Source: Erythrobacter sp. (GTDB lineage Bacteria; Pseudomonadota; Alphaproteobacteria; Sphingomonadales; Sphingomonadaceae). From it: a stretch of DNA of 64,000 bases. The DNA lies in the NCBI RefSeq assembly GCF_024305245.1, contig NZ_JAMWYX010000004.1, positions 1 to 64,000 on the forward strand, in the 5' to 3' direction. The number at the start of each line of letters is the position of its first letter. Position 1 is the stretch's first letter. The notes beneath the pieces are model-generated. The model had not been told where the DNA came from. It worked only from the letters and a program-made list of their open reading frames with translations, and did no database searches. A program made the position numbers and the translations under genes. This document shows, in pieces, positions 1-9,714 of this stretch.

Positions 1-648
1 TGAGCAAGGCGGAAAACTCCAGACCCGAGTGGTCCGACGTTGGGTAGCAGTGCACTTGCTGCAAACAGCAAAAATAAGCTTCGCCTGAGTCTTTTTGTAG
101 AAATCTCTCCACCTTTGAGACCCGCCGTCATAATCCTGACACATTGCGCAAATTGATTGTAGTTCACTGTATACGTTTGCTTCATCCGAACGGATATCGC
201 GGATGATTTCCTTAAGTTCAGCAATGCGATCGCGATACTCAGGATTTTTCAGACGAGGAGCATCAATTACGAATCCCTTCGTTGCAAATTGGACCAATTT
301 GCCAGTTGCCCATTTCCGGAAGAGAGTAGCTTGCTTGGAGGAGACGCGGTACCCTACGGAAAGGACCATATCGAGATTGTGGAGGGTCACTGGCTTGGAT
401 GATCCAGCAATTTGCACTTTCTGCAAACTGCTCGCCTCTAACTCACCTTCATCCAGTATGTTATTGATGTGGCGAGAGATCGTAGATATGTCTCGCCCAA
501 ACAGCGCTGCAATCTGGGCCTGGGTCATCCACAACTGATCCCCTGCGTAATTGACTTCCACGTGTATTCCGGTGCCATCAGAATACACGAGGAACCGATC
601 CCCGGTATCCTCATTCTCTTGCAGATGAACAGGCTCTAAATCCGACAT
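1..648 (-). CDS. RhuM-like protein, partial (C-terminal end beyond window), possible frameshift
   Basis: The frame stays open from an ATG at 648 to the window edge (216 codons). A GGAGG site lies 4 bases upstream of the ATG. The N-terminal half looks like the virulence RhuM / Fic-associated family: a putative HTH near residues 50-65 (MTQAQIAALFGRDISTISRH), then YRVSSKQATLFRKWAT and a stretch rich in Arg, Asp and Glu. The biochemical role of RhuM proteins is unclear; they often sit in accessory DNA. The last 13 or so codons read RRTTRVWSFPPCS, which does not look like a family C-terminus, while an alternative frame of the same bases reads DHSGLEFSALL. A small indel near position 40 is therefore possible. 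The gene is visibly AT-richer than its neighbours, which suggests transfer. Confidence 0.7.
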   Translation of the reverse strand, partial: MSDLEPVHLQENEDTGDRFLVYSDGTGIHVEVNYAGDQLWMTQAQIAALFGRDISTISRHINNILDEGELEASSLQKVQIAGSSKPVTLHNLDMVLSVGYRVSSKQATLFRKWATGKLVQFATKGFVIDAPRLKNPEYRDRIAELKEIIRDIRSDEANVYSELQSICAMCQDYDGGSQRWRDFYKKTQAKLIFAVCSKCTATQRRTTRVWSFPPCS

Positions 649-704
649 ACCGCCTCCGTGAACAAACACAGAACGGTACGCGAGATTTAGTCGAGTAGCC
701 AGCC

Positions 705-1988
705 CTACATTGTCGCTTTTCCACCTTCCCGCGCAACCTCGCGCCAGCCGATGTCGCGGCGGCAGAAGCCGGATGGGAAATCGATCCTGTCGACCGCTGC
801 GTAGGCGAGGCGCTGCGCCTCGGTCACGCTCGCGCCCATCGCCGTGACATTCAGCACGCGTCCCCCGTTCGCCGCCAGCGCGCCGTCTTTCAGCGCGGTT
901 CCGGCGTGGAACACCTTTGCGCCTGCACACTCGGCGTAGTTCAGCGCAATCGCGCCGCCCTTTTCGGGCGTACCGGGGTAGCCGTTCGCCGCCATCACTA
1001 CGGTGAGCGCGGTGTCGGGGCGGAATTGCGGTGCGATCCCGCTCAACTCGCCCTTGGCGCAGGCGAGCATGATTGCCGCCAGATCGCTCTGCAGCCGCAT
1101 CATCAGCACCTGGCATTCGGGGTCGCCGAAGCGGGCGTTGTATTCGATCAGCTTCGGGCCGTCCGATGTCAGCATCAGGCCTGCAAACAGCACGCCGGAA
1201 TAGGGATTGCCGTCTTCGCGCATGGTGCGCACGGTCGGCTCGATGATCTCCGCCATGACGCGGGCCTGCAATTCGGGGGTGAGCACCGGCGCGGGGGAGT
1301 ATGCGCCCATGCCGCCGGTGTTCGGGCCCACATCGCCATCACCCACGCGCTTGTGATCCTGCGCCGATCCGAAGGGGAGAATCGCGGTGCCATCGGTCAA
1401 CGCGAAGAAGCTCGCTTCCTCGCCGTGCATGAACTCCTCGATCACGACCTCGGCCCCGGCTTCTCCGAACTGGCCGCCGAACATGTCGGCCAGCGCGATC
1501 TCGGCAGCTTCGATGGTGTCGGCGATCACCACGCCCTTGCCCGCCGCCAGCCCATCGGCCTTGAGCACATAGGGCGGCGCAAAGCGGGTGAGCGCGGCGC
1601 GCGCGTCCTCCAGCGATGCGGTGCGGACGTAGCCTGCGGTGGGGATGCCCGCGCGGGCGCACAGGTCCTTGGTAAACCCCTTCGATCCTTCAAGCTGCGC
1701 GGCGGCCTGCGAGGGGCCGAACACCGGCACGCCTGCTGCGCGCAAGGCATTCGACAATCCGTCGACCAGCGGCGCTTCCGGCCCGATCACCACAAGGCCG
1801 ATGGTCTTGTCGGCGCAGAACGCGATCACCGCGCCGTGGTCTGTCACATCCAGCGCCACCAGTTCCGCCTCCTCGGCAATGCCGGGATTTCCGGGGGCGG
1901 CGTAAAGATGCGTGCAGGCTGGGGATTGCGCCAACTTCCACGCCAGCGCATGTTCGCGGCCCCCAGACCCCAGAAGCAGGATATTCAT
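705..1988 (-). CDS. purD: phosphoribosylamine--glycine ligase
   Basis: 427 aa, the usual PurD length. It ligates glycine to 5-phosphoribosylamine with ATP to give GAR, step 2 of de novo purine synthesis. The N-terminus is typical ([18 protein letters not shown]). The ATP-grasp core follows with [11 protein letters not shown], then [12 protein letters not shown] and [12 protein letters not shown]. The start is the ATG at 1988: the open frame continues to 2084, but those 32 extra residues are not PurD-like. This ATG shares the tetranucleotide CATG with the ATG of the divergent xseA, so the two genes overlap by 2 bases at their starts. purH, a later purine gene, is also in this window at 59372. 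Confidence 0.96.
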   Translation of the reverse strand: MNILLLGSGGREHALAWKLAQSPACTHLYAAPGNPGIAEEAELVALDVTDHGAVIAFCADKTIGLVVIGPEAPLVDGLSNALRAAGVPVFGPSQAAAQLEGSKGFTKDLCARAGIPTAGYVRTASLEDARAALTRFAPPYVLKADGLAAGKGVVIADTIEAAEIALADMFGGQFGEAGAEVVIEEFMHGEEASFFALTDGTAILPFGSAQDHKRVGDGDVGPNTGGMGAYSPAPVLTPELQARVMAEIIEPTVRTMREDGNPYSGVLFAGLMLTSDGPKLIEYNARFGDPECQVLMMRLQSDLAAIMLACAKGELSGIAPQFRPDTALTVVMAANGYPGTPEKGGAIALNYAECAGAKVFHAGTALKDGALAANGGRVLNVTAMGASVTEAQRLAYAAVDRIDFPSGFCRRDIGWREVAREGGKATM

Positions 1989-3537
1989 GGCCCCTCCGCC
2001 GAACAGTGATGACCCAACCGGTCGTAACGATGCCGGGCTGGTAGCGCGTGACCGTGCGGGCGACAATGCGCAGCCGCTGACCATCAGCGAGATTTCCGCG
2101 CTGCTGAAGCGGACGGTCGAAGATCGCTTCGGCTTCGTGCGGCTGCGCGGGGAGCTTTCGGGGGTGAAGCGGGCTGCATCGGGGCATTTCTATTGCGCGC
2201 TGAAGGATGAAGGCGCGGTGATCGACGGGGTGATGTGGAAGGGCAACGCCGCGCGGCTGAACTTCCGCGCCGAGGACGGGCTGGAGGTGATCGCCACCGG
2301 CAAGCTGACGACCTATCCGGGGCGGTCGAAATATCAGATCGTGATCGACAGCCTCGAACTGGCGGGCGAGGGCGCGCTGCTGGCGCTGCTGGAAAAGACC
2401 CGCGCCCGGCTGGCGGCGGAAGGGCTGTTCGATGCGGGCAAGAAGCGCCGCCTGCCGTTCCTGCCGCAGGTGATCGGCGTGGTGACATCGCCCACCGGCG
2501 CGGTGATTCGCGATATCCTGCACCGGCTGGCAGATCGTTTTCCCACGCATGTGATCGTCTGGCCGGTGCTGGTGCAGGGCAATGGCGCGGCGGATCAGGT
2601 CGCGGCGGCGGTGCGCGGGTTCTCGGGCCTTGCCCCTGACGGCCCCATCCTGCGCCCCGATGTCGTGATCGTGGCGCGCGGGGGCGGGTCGATCGAGGAT
2701 CTGTGGAGTTTCAACGAGGAAGCGGTGGTGCGCGCCATCGCAGAATGCTCGATCCCCGTGATCTCCGCCGTGGGGCACGAGACCGATACGACGCTGGCCG
2801 ACTACGCTGCCGACCGCCGCGCGCCCACGCCTACGGCGGCAGCGGAGATGGCGGTGCCGGTGCGCGCCGATCTGGCACTGACGCTGGCCGATCTCGGCAC
2901 CCGTCAGCGGCGCTGCGTCTATCGCCCGGTTGAACTGGGGCGCGAACGGCTGGCGGCGCGGGTGCGGATGCTGCCCAAGCCTGAAAACCTGCTGCAACCG
3001 CAGGCGCAGCGGCTCGACGATCTGGCAGAGCGGCTGCGGCGCGGGCTGGGCGAGCGTTCGGCCAAGGGGCGTGAGCGGCTGGCAGGCGCAGCGGCGCGGC
3101 TATCGCCCAGCTTGCTCGCCCGCAGCATCGCCGAAGCCCGGCGACGGCTCGATCGTGCCGGTCTGACCCCTGCACTGGTGCAACGCCCGGCCCGTGACGC
3201 CGCCGAACGCCTCGCCCGCGCGCGGCTGGTGCCTGCGCTGGTCGAACGGCCCTTGCAGCGCGGTGCGGACCGGCTGGGAGCGCTCACACGGGTGATGAGC
3301 CAGCTTCATCCCGAAAAGCCGCTCGCGCGCGGCTATGCCATTATCCGTGATGCTGCGGGCAAGGCGCTCACCTCCCGCGCCGAGGCTGCGGGGGAGCCGG
3401 CGCTGGTGGTGCAATTGCGCGACGGCAGGCTGGATGTCGTGCCAGCAGGCGCTGCTCCGCCTCCTGCAGCCCCGCCAAAGCAGCGCCCGGGTGCGCCCAA
3501 ACGCTCCGGCCCGGCACAAGAAGATTTGTTCGGATAG
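1987..3537 (+). CDS. xseA: exodeoxyribonuclease VII large subunit
   Basis: 516 aa. It is the catalytic large subunit of ExoVII, which degrades single-stranded DNA bidirectionally to oligonucleotides together with XseB. An N-terminal OB-fold (residues about 35-125, with [20 protein letters not shown]) is followed by the nuclease domain ([52 protein letters not shown]). The long helical region contains degenerate repeats around [14 protein letters not shown]. The tail is Pro/Ala-rich. The chosen ATG at 1987 puts the family N-terminal motif [19 protein letters not shown] at about residue 31. The start lies inside the 5' end of purD on the other strand. A DUF2093 gene and a phytase-like gene follow closely and probably form one transcript. 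Confidence 0.95.
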   Translation: MAPPPNSDDPTGRNDAGLVARDRAGDNAQPLTISEISALLKRTVEDRFGFVRLRGELSGVKRAASGHFYCALKDEGAVIDGVMWKGNAARLNFRAEDGLEVIATGKLTTYPGRSKYQIVIDSLELAGEGALLALLEKTRARLAAEGLFDAGKKRRLPFLPQVIGVVTSPTGAVIRDILHRLADRFPTHVIVWPVLVQGNGAADQVAAAVRGFSGLAPDGPILRPDVVIVARGGGSIEDLWSFNEEAVVRAIAECSIPVISAVGHETDTTLADYAADRRAPTPTAAAEMAVPVRADLALTLADLGTRQRRCVYRPVELGRERLAARVRMLPKPENLLQPQAQRLDDLAERLRRGLGERSAKGRERLAGAAARLSPSLLARSIAEARRRLDRAGLTPALVQRPARDAAERLARARLVPALVERPLQRGADRLGALTRVMSQLHPEKPLARGYAIIRDAAGKALTSRAEAAGEPALVVQLRDGRLDVVPAGAAPPPAAPPKQRPGAPKRSGPAQEDLFG

Positions 3538-3561
3538 CTGCGCGGTGCTATCGGAAGCGCC

Positions 3562-3777
3562 ATGCTGATGTCCTCCGCCGACAAGACCGCCAAGCTTTAC
3601 TATGGCCCCTCCAGCTTCCGGGTGCTGCGCCCGGGCAATCACGTGCTGTGCGCCGTGACGGGCGAGCCGATCCCGCTCACAGAACTGCGGTATTGGAGCG
3701 CCGAGCGGCAGGAGCCCTATGCCTCGTGCGAAATCGCCACGCGCCGCTTGCTCGGCTCCGATACCACCGGTCAATAG
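3562..3777 (+). CDS. DUF2093 domain protein
   Basis: 71 aa, possibly 69 if it starts at the second Met at 3568. It matches the small DUF2093 family of alphaproteobacteria, recognisable by LCAVTGEPIPLTELRYWS followed by RQEPYAS. There is one Cys and no signal peptide or membrane segment. The function is not known; the compact shape and the VTGEPIP turn resemble small zinc-ribbon-like proteins, but only one cysteine is present. It lies 24 bases after xseA and 6 bases before the phytase-like gene, so co-transcription is likely. Confidence 0.85.
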   Translation: MLMSSADKTAKLYYGPSSFRVLRPGNHVLCAVTGEPIPLTELRYWSAERQEPYASCEIATRRLLGSDTTGQ

Positions 3778-3783
3778 CGGCAG

Positions 3784-4743
3784 GTGGCGCGCGGCAAGCG
3801 GCTGCTTGCGGCCGGCGGCATTGCGCTGCTGTGCGCGCCGGGTACGTGGCTGCGCAGCGAGATCGTCACCACGCCGCCGCGCGATATCGCTGTCGAACAG
3901 GTGCAGGATGCCGGCCCCGCCGATCAGACCGGGTGGCAGGTCGCCGGGGTCTGGCACTATCGCGCCGGGGGCCTGCGCTTCGGCGGCTTTTCCGCATTGC
4001 TGGCTTTGGGGCCGGGCAAGCTGCGCGCCTTTTCCGACCGCGGTTACCGCATCACCCTGACCGAACCCGATGGCCCAGCGCCGACCCAGGGCATGAACCG
4101 GCAGCAGGTCGAACGCGGCGCGGAAAATGACCTGCTCGACGCCGAATCCGCCACCCGCGATCCCGGAAGCGGGGCTTACTGGATCGGTTACGAGCAGGTT
4201 CACACGATCCAGCGCAACACGATCGCCAGCTACCCCGATGGGCTGCGCGACCTGCGCCCGATTGTCGACTGGGCGGAAAACGGCGGGGCCGAGGCGATGG
4301 TGCGCTTGGCCGACGGGCAATTCGTGCTGCTGCCCGAATGCTGCGACCGCGGGCTGATCTTTCCCGGTGATCCGGTGGCCGGAGGCATGCCCGCCGAATT
4401 CCGCTTTGTTGCGCCGGCGCCCGATTACGTCGCGACCGATATCACGCAGCTGCCCGATGGACGATTGCTGGTGCTGATGCGCCGGTTGGTGCGGCCCTCG
4501 CCCGACGCCTGGCCGCCGTTCTCGACCCTGCTGGTCATCGGCGAAGCGCCGGAGGAGGGCGGGACATTCGCGCCGGAAACTACGCTACGGCTTGATCCGG
4601 TGATACCGCGCGAGAATTACGAAGGGTTGGCGGTGCGCCCGCGCACGGATGGGCGGGTCGACGTGTGGCTGATCGCGGACGACAATTTCTCGGTCATCCA
4701 GCGCACCTTGCTGGTCAAGCTGGTGTTCGACCCGAAGGCCTGA
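3784..4743 (+). CDS. esterase-like activity of phytase family protein
   Basis: 319 aa from a GTG start 6 bases after the DUF2093 gene. The first 25 residues are hydrophobic (LLAAGGIALLCAPGTWL) and fit a signal peptide or anchor, so the protein is probably periplasmic. The body resembles the phytase-like / esterase-like beta-propeller family: LLALGPGKLRAFSDRGYRI near the N-terminus, GYEQVHTIQR in the middle, and YEGLAVRPRTDGRVDVWLIA near the end. The substrate of these proteins is generally not established. It is the last gene of the xseA group and faces rpmB convergently across a terminator hairpin. Confidence 0.8.
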   Translation: MARGKRLLAAGGIALLCAPGTWLRSEIVTTPPRDIAVEQVQDAGPADQTGWQVAGVWHYRAGGLRFGGFSALLALGPGKLRAFSDRGYRITLTEPDGPAPTQGMNRQQVERGAENDLLDAESATRDPGSGAYWIGYEQVHTIQRNTIASYPDGLRDLRPIVDWAENGGAEAMVRLADGQFVLLPECCDRGLIFPGDPVAGGMPAEFRFVAPAPDYVATDITQLPDGRLLVLMRRLVRPSPDAWPPFSTLLVIGEAPEEGGTFAPETTLRLDPVIPRENYEGLAVRPRTDGRVDVWLIADDNFSVIQRTLLVKLVFDPKA

Positions 4744-4751
4744 AGCGGACA

Positions 4752-4781
4752 AACGAAAAGCGCCCGGGTAAACCCGAGCGC
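4752..4781 (-). terminator. Rho-independent terminator for rpmB
   Basis: On the minus strand the rpmB stop is followed by a hairpin made of GCGC and CGGGT-type arms around a short loop (4760-4781), then a T-rich run reading CTTTTCGTTTG. This is a good intrinsic terminator for rpmB, and the stem may also stop transcripts arriving from the phytase-like gene. Confidence 0.75.
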
Positions 4782-4818
4782 CTCGTTCATGCTACCGTCC
4801 CCGAAGGGACAGCGCCGA

Positions 4819-5106
4819 TCAGGCGGCAGCCTGTGCCTTCACCAGTTCGCGCTTCACCTTCAGCGCGTTGGCCGAAAGCTTTTCGTCGTTGGTCTTGAGC
4901 AGCCAGTTATCGAGCCCGCCATTGTGCTCGACCGAGCGCAGACCGTGGGTCGACACGCGGAACTTGAAGCTGCGATCGAGCTTTTCGCTCATCAGCGTCA
5001 CGTTCTGCAGGTTGGGCAGGAACACGCGCTTGGTCTTGTTATTGGCGTGGCTGACATTGTGGCCGGTCATACGGCCCTTGCCGGTCAGTTCGCAGATGCG
5101 CGCCAT
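4819..5106 (-). CDS. rpmB: 50S ribosomal protein L28
   Basis: 95 aa, the longer alphaproteobacterial form of L28 (bL28), a structural protein of the large subunit. The N-terminus [11 protein letters not shown], then the basic [11 protein letters not shown] segment and [20 protein letters not shown], are diagnostic. This form lacks the paired zinc cysteines of some bacterial L28 proteins (only one Cys, at position 5). The start is the ATG at 5106; the 68 upstream residues of open frame are not L28-like. It is a single-gene unit with its own terminator, divergent from a small lipoprotein gene. Confidence 0.97.
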   Translation of the reverse strand: MARICELTGKGRMTGHNVSHANNKTKRVFLPNLQNVTLMSEKLDRSFKFRVSTHGLRSVEHNGGLDNWLLKTNDEKLSANALKVKRELVKAQAAA

Positions 5107-5364
5107 GGTCTCGTCTCTTCTCGTAAAGTTCGGGTCTAATCCGGGAAAGCGGCGCGCATAACGGGGCATAGCCGAATCGTCAAGCAAGTTGCGTACGTCG
5201 CCACTGGCCGTGCGCCAGTACCCCGCAACACCGCGTGATCGGCGGCGCATGGGGGGGCGCGCTTTCCCAACCCATGTTAGGGGCATAGCGCAGCTAGCAC
5301 AGCTATGCACCTGCGTCCGTCCGTGGGAACCGCCCCCGGCCCGAGACGCGCAGGAGAAAAGAAT

Positions 5365-5607
5365 ATGAAGCGATTGATCGCCACCAGCCTTATCGTCCCC
5401 TTTGCATTGGGACTCGCCGCGTGCGATGTCGACCAGACGGAAGAAGGCGAAATGCCCGAGGTCAATGTCGAAGGCGGCAACATGCCCGAATATGACGTCG
5501 AAACCGCCGATGTCGATGTCGGCACCGAGGAGAGGACGGTCGAGGTTCCCGATGTCGATGTCACTATGCCTGACGCCGAAGGCGAGCCAGTCACCGGCGA
5601 CGAATAA
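5365..5607 (+). CDS. small acidic lipoprotein
   Basis: 80 aa from the ATG at 5365, preceded by AGGAGA about 8 bases upstream. It has a lysine-arginine start, a hydrophobic stretch and a lipobox LAAC, so it is predicted to be a lipoprotein with Cys 20 lipidated. The mature part is very acidic and repetitive, with [20 protein letters not shown] and [10 protein letters not shown] units dominated by Val-Asp-Val. No enzymatic motif is visible. It sits directly upstream of tadA and may share its transcript. The function is unknown; acidic Val-Asp repeats could bind cations, but that is a guess. Confidence 0.75.
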   Translation: MKRLIATSLIVPFALGLAACDVDQTEEGEMPEVNVEGGNMPEYDVETADVDVGTEERTVEVPDVDVTMPDAEGEPVTGDE

Positions 5608-5640
5608 CGCGCATCACAGCGCCGTAACCGGGCGCGCCGC

Positions 5641-6096
5641 GTGAAGCAGGCGGGGTTCCGCAGCTTCATGGGGCGCGCCCTTTCGCTTGCCCGCGCCGGA
5701 GCGGCGGCGGGCGAAGTGCCGATCGGCGCCGTGGTGGTGAAGGACGGGGCCATCATCGCCGAGGCGCATAATACCCCGCGCACCGATCACGATCCGACCG
5801 CCCATGCCGAGATTCTCGCGATCCGCCGCGCCGCAAAGGCGCTGGGCGACGAACGCCTGATCGGTTGCGAATTGTGGGTCACGCTGGAACCCTGCGCGAT
5901 GTGTGCCGGTGCGATCGCTCATGCGCGCATCGCCCGGCTGTACTACGCCGCCAGCGATCCCAAGGGCGGCGCGGTCGAACATGGCGCGCGGGTGTTCGAC
6001 CAACCCCAGTGCCTCCACCGACCCGAGGTCTATTCCGGAATCGCCGAAGACGAAGCGGCGGACCTGCTGCGCGACTTCTTCAAGGCGCGCCGGTAA
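5641..6096 (+). CDS. tadA: tRNA-specific adenosine deaminase
   Basis: 151 aa. It deaminates the wobble adenosine of tRNA-Arg(ACG) to inosine. The zinc deaminase signature is complete: HAE at residues 55-57 (His ligand and catalytic Glu) and PCAMC with Cys 85 and Cys 88. The ASDPKGGAVEHGARVFD segment is typical of TadA rather than guanine or cytosine deaminases. The start used is GTG at 5641; an ATG at 5668 is the alternative and would shorten the first helix. It follows the acidic lipoprotein gene by 33 bases. Confidence 0.92.
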   Translation: MKQAGFRSFMGRALSLARAGAAAGEVPIGAVVVKDGAIIAEAHNTPRTDHDPTAHAEILAIRRAAKALGDERLIGCELWVTLEPCAMCAGAIAHARIARLYYAASDPKGGAVEHGARVFDQPQCLHRPEVYSGIAEDEAADLLRDFFKARR

Positions 6097-6282
6097 GCGG
6101 TAACCGCTGCGCCCATTGGCGCGTCCGACGATCGTCCATCGGCAAACCGCATCACAGTTATCACGATAAGCCGTTTCTGCCGCGCGCCCGGCGGTTATAG
6201 GGCTGCGTTGCGCCGCCGATGACAGCCAAGGTTTGGGCTGCTGACGGACGGCGCTTTCAACGAAATAAATCGGGGTTCGATC

Positions 6283-8547
6283 ATGACATTCAGACTGAAG
6301 GGGCTTCTGCTCCTGTCTTCCAGCCTTCTCATTGCGCAGCCGATCATGGCGACACCGCCCGGCTTCAATGAACCGGGCATGGGCCGCGTCGGCGTGCCGC
6401 AGGGCCAGTCAGCGCCGCGCTCGGTCCAGGATTGGTGGCCGAACGTGGTCGATCTCGGCCCTCTGCGGCAGAACGAATATGACGCCGATCCCAATGGCGC
6501 AGACTTCGATTACGCCAAGGAGTTCGCCAAGCTCGATCTCAAGGCGGTGAAGGCCGACATCAACACCGCGCTGACCGATTCGCAGGATTGGTGGCCGGCG
6601 GATTACGGCAACTATGCAGGGCTGCTCATCCGCCTCGCGTGGCATTCGGCTGGCACCTATCGTTCGGGCGACGGACGCGGGGGTTCGGATGGCGGGCAGA
6701 TCCGGTTCGAACCGCTCAATTCCTGGCCCGATAACGGCAATCTCGACAAGGCCCGCCGCGTGCTGTGGCCGGTGAAGCAGAAATATGGCGCGGCCCTGTC
6801 GTGGTCGGACCTGATCATCCTGTCGGGCAACGTCGCGCTGGAGAACACCGGCTTCACAACCTACGGCTTTGCCGGTGGCCGCGATGATGCGTGGGAGCCG
6901 GAGCTGGTCTATTGGGGCCCGGAAACCAAGTTCCTGACCTCGGAGCGGAATGCCGAAGGCGAAAATCTCGACAGCCCGCTCGCTGCGTCGGAACTGGGGC
7001 TGATCTACGTCAATCCCGAAGGGCCGGAAGGCAACCCCGATATTCTCGCATCGGCGCAGCAGATCCGCACCACCTTTGCGCGGATGGGCATGAATGACGA
7101 GGAAACCGTCGCCCTGATCGTCGGCGGCCACACCATCGGCAAGATGCACGGCGCGCGCAAGGCAGCCGATTGCGTCGGCAAGGAACCGGCAGCCGAAGGC
7201 GTTGAGGCGCAGGGCTTCGGCTGGAAGAACAAGTGCGGCACCGGGGTCGGCAAGGATGCCACCACCAGCGGGCTGGAAGGCGCATGGACGGCGACGCCGG
7301 TCAACTGGAGCAGCAACTATCTCGACAACCTCTATGCCTTCGAATGGAAGCTGACCACCAGCCCGGCAGGCGCCAAGCAGTGGGAGCCGGTCAACGCCGA
7401 TCAGGTCAAGTTCGTCCCCGACGCGTTCGATCCGGAAAAGACCCACGCGCCGGTGATGCTGACCACCGATCTCGCGCTGCGGTATGACCCGGCTTACGGC
7501 GAAATCACCCAGCGCTGGGTCAAGAACCCCAAGCTGATGGACGAAGCCTTTGCCCGTGCGTGGTTCAAGCTCACCCACCGCGATATGGGGCCGAAGGCGC
7601 GCTATGTCGGGGCCGAAGTTCCGGCGGAAGACCTGCTGTGGCAGGACCCGCTGCCGGTTGCCGATTACGCCGTGATCGAAGCGGGCGATATCGCCGCGCT
7701 CAAGAGTGCGATCCGCAACACCGGCCTGACCCGTTCGGAACTGGTGCGCACGGCATGGGCCTCGGCTGTCACCTTCCGCGACACCGACATGCGCGGCGGT
7801 GCCAATGGCGCACGTATCCGGCTTGCTCCGCAGAAGGATTGGGGCGTCAATGATCCCGAAGTGATCGCCCGCGTGGTGACCGCGCTCGAAGGCGTGCAGG
7901 CCAGCTTCAACGCGCGTTCGGGTGCGAAGCGGGTGTCGATCGCCGATCTCGTCGTGCTCGGCGGCGTGGTTGCGGTGGAAGATGCGGCCAAGGCGGCGGG
8001 TCACACCGTCACCGTGCCGTTCACGCCGGGCCGGGTCGATGCGACCGATGCCCACACCGATGCCGAATCCTTCGAACTGCTGCGCCCTGCGGCAGACGGT
8101 TTCCGCAACTTCACCAGCGACCGCGCCCGTCGCTCACCCAGCGAAATGCTGGTCGATCAGGCCGATACGCTGACTCTGACAGTGCCGGAGATGGCGGTGC
8201 TGGTGGCGGGGATGCGGATGCTCGATGCCAACACCGGCGGCGCGAAGCACGGGGTGTTCACCGACCGTCCCGGCACGCTCGGGAACGACTTCTTCGTGAA
8301 CCTGCTCGACATGGGCAATGAATGGAAGCCGGCGGCCGATACCAACGGCGTGTTCGAGGGCCGCGACCGCAAGACCGGCGCCCTGAAGTGGACCGCGACC
8401 GAAGTCGATCTGGTGTTCGGTTCCAATTCGGAACTGCGCGCCGTTGCCGAGGTCTATGCCGTCAATCGCGGCGGGGCGAAGTTCGTCGCCGATTTCGCGC
8501 AGGCGTGGAACAAGGTGATGATGCTCGACCGCTTCGATCTGCGCTGA
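6283..8547 (+). CDS. katG: secreted catalase-peroxidase
   Basis: 754 aa. A haem enzyme that breaks down hydrogen peroxide, with both N-terminal (haem) and C-terminal KatG domains. The distal triad Arg117, Trp120, His121 ([10 protein letters not shown]) and the proximal His283 ([10 protein letters not shown]) are present. The Trp120-Tyr242-Met268 set for the Met-Tyr-Trp adduct has the spacing of known KatGs (122 and 26 residues). Unlike cytoplasmic KatG it begins with a signal peptide ([20 protein letters not shown], then MATPP), and Cys297 and Cys318 flank a loop where they could form a disulfide. It should act in the periplasm. It is a single gene followed by a strong hairpin; no peroxide-sensor operator was recognised in the 186 bases upstream. 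Confidence 0.95.
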   Translation: MTFRLKGLLLLSSSLLIAQPIMATPPGFNEPGMGRVGVPQGQSAPRSVQDWWPNVVDLGPLRQNEYDADPNGADFDYAKEFAKLDLKAVKADINTALTDSQDWWPADYGNYAGLLIRLAWHSAGTYRSGDGRGGSDGGQIRFEPLNSWPDNGNLDKARRVLWPVKQKYGAALSWSDLIILSGNVALENTGFTTYGFAGGRDDAWEPELVYWGPETKFLTSERNAEGENLDSPLAASELGLIYVNPEGPEGNPDILASAQQIRTTFARMGMNDEETVALIVGGHTIGKMHGARKAADCVGKEPAAEGVEAQGFGWKNKCGTGVGKDATTSGLEGAWTATPVNWSSNYLDNLYAFEWKLTTSPAGAKQWEPVNADQVKFVPDAFDPEKTHAPVMLTTDLALRYDPAYGEITQRWVKNPKLMDEAFARAWFKLTHRDMGPKARYVGAEVPAEDLLWQDPLPVADYAVIEAGDIAALKSAIRNTGLTRSELVRTAWASAVTFRDTDMRGGANGARIRLAPQKDWGVNDPEVIARVVTALEGVQASFNARSGAKRVSIADLVVLGGVVAVEDAAKAAGHTVTVPFTPGRVDATDAHTDAESFELLRPAADGFRNFTSDRARRSPSEMLVDQADTLTLTVPEMAVLVAGMRMLDANTGGAKHGVFTDRPGTLGNDFFVNLLDMGNEWKPAADTNGVFEGRDRKTGALKWTATEVDLVFGSNSELRAVAEVYAVNRGGAKFVADFAQAWNKVMMLDRFDLR

Positions 8548-8559
8548 CGCTGCGATACC

Positions 8560-8593
8560 CTGAGGCGCCGGGCTTTGCCGCCCGGCGCCTCAG
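8560..8593. terminator. 14-bp hairpin between katG and the MetE-like gene
   Basis: CTGAGGCGCCGGGC (8560-8573) pairs perfectly with 8580-8593 around a 6-base loop. There is no clear T-run on either side. It probably ends transcription from both directions. The right arm includes the stop codon and last base of the minus-strand MetE-like gene. Confidence 0.65.
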
Positions 8594-9714
8594 TATTTGC
8601 GGCTGGCGAGCTCGGCGCCTTCGGCCAGCGCAGCGAGCTTCGCCCAGACAATTTCGGGGTCGAGCGCATTGCTGCCCGCATGAACCGAGAACCCGCAATC
8701 GACCCCGGCCATCACCCGCTCTACCCCCAGCAGATCGGCATAGCGCCCGATGCGCTGGGCGATCAGTTCGGGGTGTTCGATATAGGGAGACTGCGGCTCG
8801 ACCATGCCGGGGCACAGGATCTTGTCGTCTGGCAGCGGGTTCGCTTCAAAAAACGCGAATTCATGCGCGTGACGCGGGTTGGCGCCTTCGATCAGCACGG
8901 TCTGCGGCTTGGCGGTCCAGACGATATCGGCGATCTCTGTCAGGGCCACGTCGCAGTGGTGCGGGCCGGGATAGTTGCCCCAGCACAGATGCATCCGCAG
9001 TTGCTCCGCCGGGATGTTCTGCACCGCATGGTTGAGCGCGGCAATGTTCATGCCGATCCGCTTGCGGAAGTCTTCGAGGCTCAGATGCGTGAACTGCACA
9101 TGGCGGCCCATCGCGAGGTCGGGGCAATCGACCTGCAAGGTGATGCCCGCCGCTGCGATCGTCTCGTATTCGTGGCGCAGGCCTTCGGCGAGGGCGAAGA
9201 CATATTCCTCGTCACTGGCGTAGAACTGGTTGGGGAAGAACAGCGCGGTCACGCCGGGCGATGCGGCGGACATGAAGGTGGCGTGGCCATTGGCGAGCCG
9301 CACCAAACGCTCGGCGTCGATGCGCGGCGCTTCCATGTCGATGACGGTGATCGGCGCGGTGCAGGCAGGGGCGGAACGCTTGGCCCGGCCCTTGTTGCCG
9401 AACACCTGCGCCTTCGCGCCGGGGAAAGCCTCAAGGTCAGCGAATTCATACTGCCCGGCCTCACCGCCGAAGCCCGACAGGCGGTGCTTGATATAGGTGG
9501 CGTAGCTGGGCTTGGACTGTTCGCCATCATTCACGATCGATATGCCCGCTTCGATCTGGCGCTTGATGACATAGGCCGTGGCTTCTTCCACCGCCGCATC
9601 GAAATCGGCTTCGGACACCGGCTCGCCGCCTTCGCGCGCGAAGACCAGATCAAGCAGCGCTTCGGGGCGCGGCAGGCTGCCGACATGGGTGGTAAGAAAG
9701 CGGGTGCGGGTCAT
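8590..9714 (-). CDS. cobalamin-independent methionine synthase II-like (MetE C-terminal type) protein
   Basis: 374 aa, one TIM-barrel domain corresponding to the C-terminal half of MetE. The start MTRTRFLTTHVGSLPRP is typical of stand-alone MetE-like proteins. Candidate zinc ligands are in HLCWGNYPGPHHCD and in GVDCGFSVHAG near the C-terminus, as expected for thiol alkyltransferases. Full-length MetE makes methionine from methyl-tetrahydropteroyl-glutamate; stand-alone relatives include epoxyalkane:coenzyme M transferases and many uncharacterised alkyl transferases. Its place as the last gene of a TonB-receptor / WrbA / VOC / hydrolase operon argues for a catabolic thiol-transfer step rather than methionine synthesis. 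Its ATG overlaps the hydrolase stop (ATGA). Confidence 0.85.
   Translation of the reverse strand: MTRTRFLTTHVGSLPRPEALLDLVFAREGGEPVSEADFDAAVEEATAYVIKRQIEAGISIVNDGEQSKPSYATYIKHRLSGFGGEAGQYEFADLEAFPGAKAQVFGNKGRAKRSAPACTAPITVIDMEAPRIDAERLVRLANGHATFMSAASPGVTALFFPNQFYASDEEYVFALAEGLRHEYETIAAAGITLQVDCPDLAMGRHVQFTHLSLEDFRKRIGMNIAALNHAVQNIPAEQLRMHLCWGNYPGPHHCDVALTEIADIVWTAKPQTVLIEGANPRHAHEFAFFEANPLPDDKILCPGMVEPQSPYIEHPELIAQRIGRYADLLGVERVMAGVDCGFSVHAGSNALDPEIVWAKLAALAEGAELASRKY

Noticed and set aside
1989..2084. Longer PurD starting at 2084
   Set aside because: The added 32 residues precede the universal start [10 protein letters not shown] and overlap the xseA coding region; they are not PurD-like.
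6409..8055. Minus-strand open frame of 548 codons inside katG
   Set aside because: Shadow of katG; no start signal and no recognisable motif.
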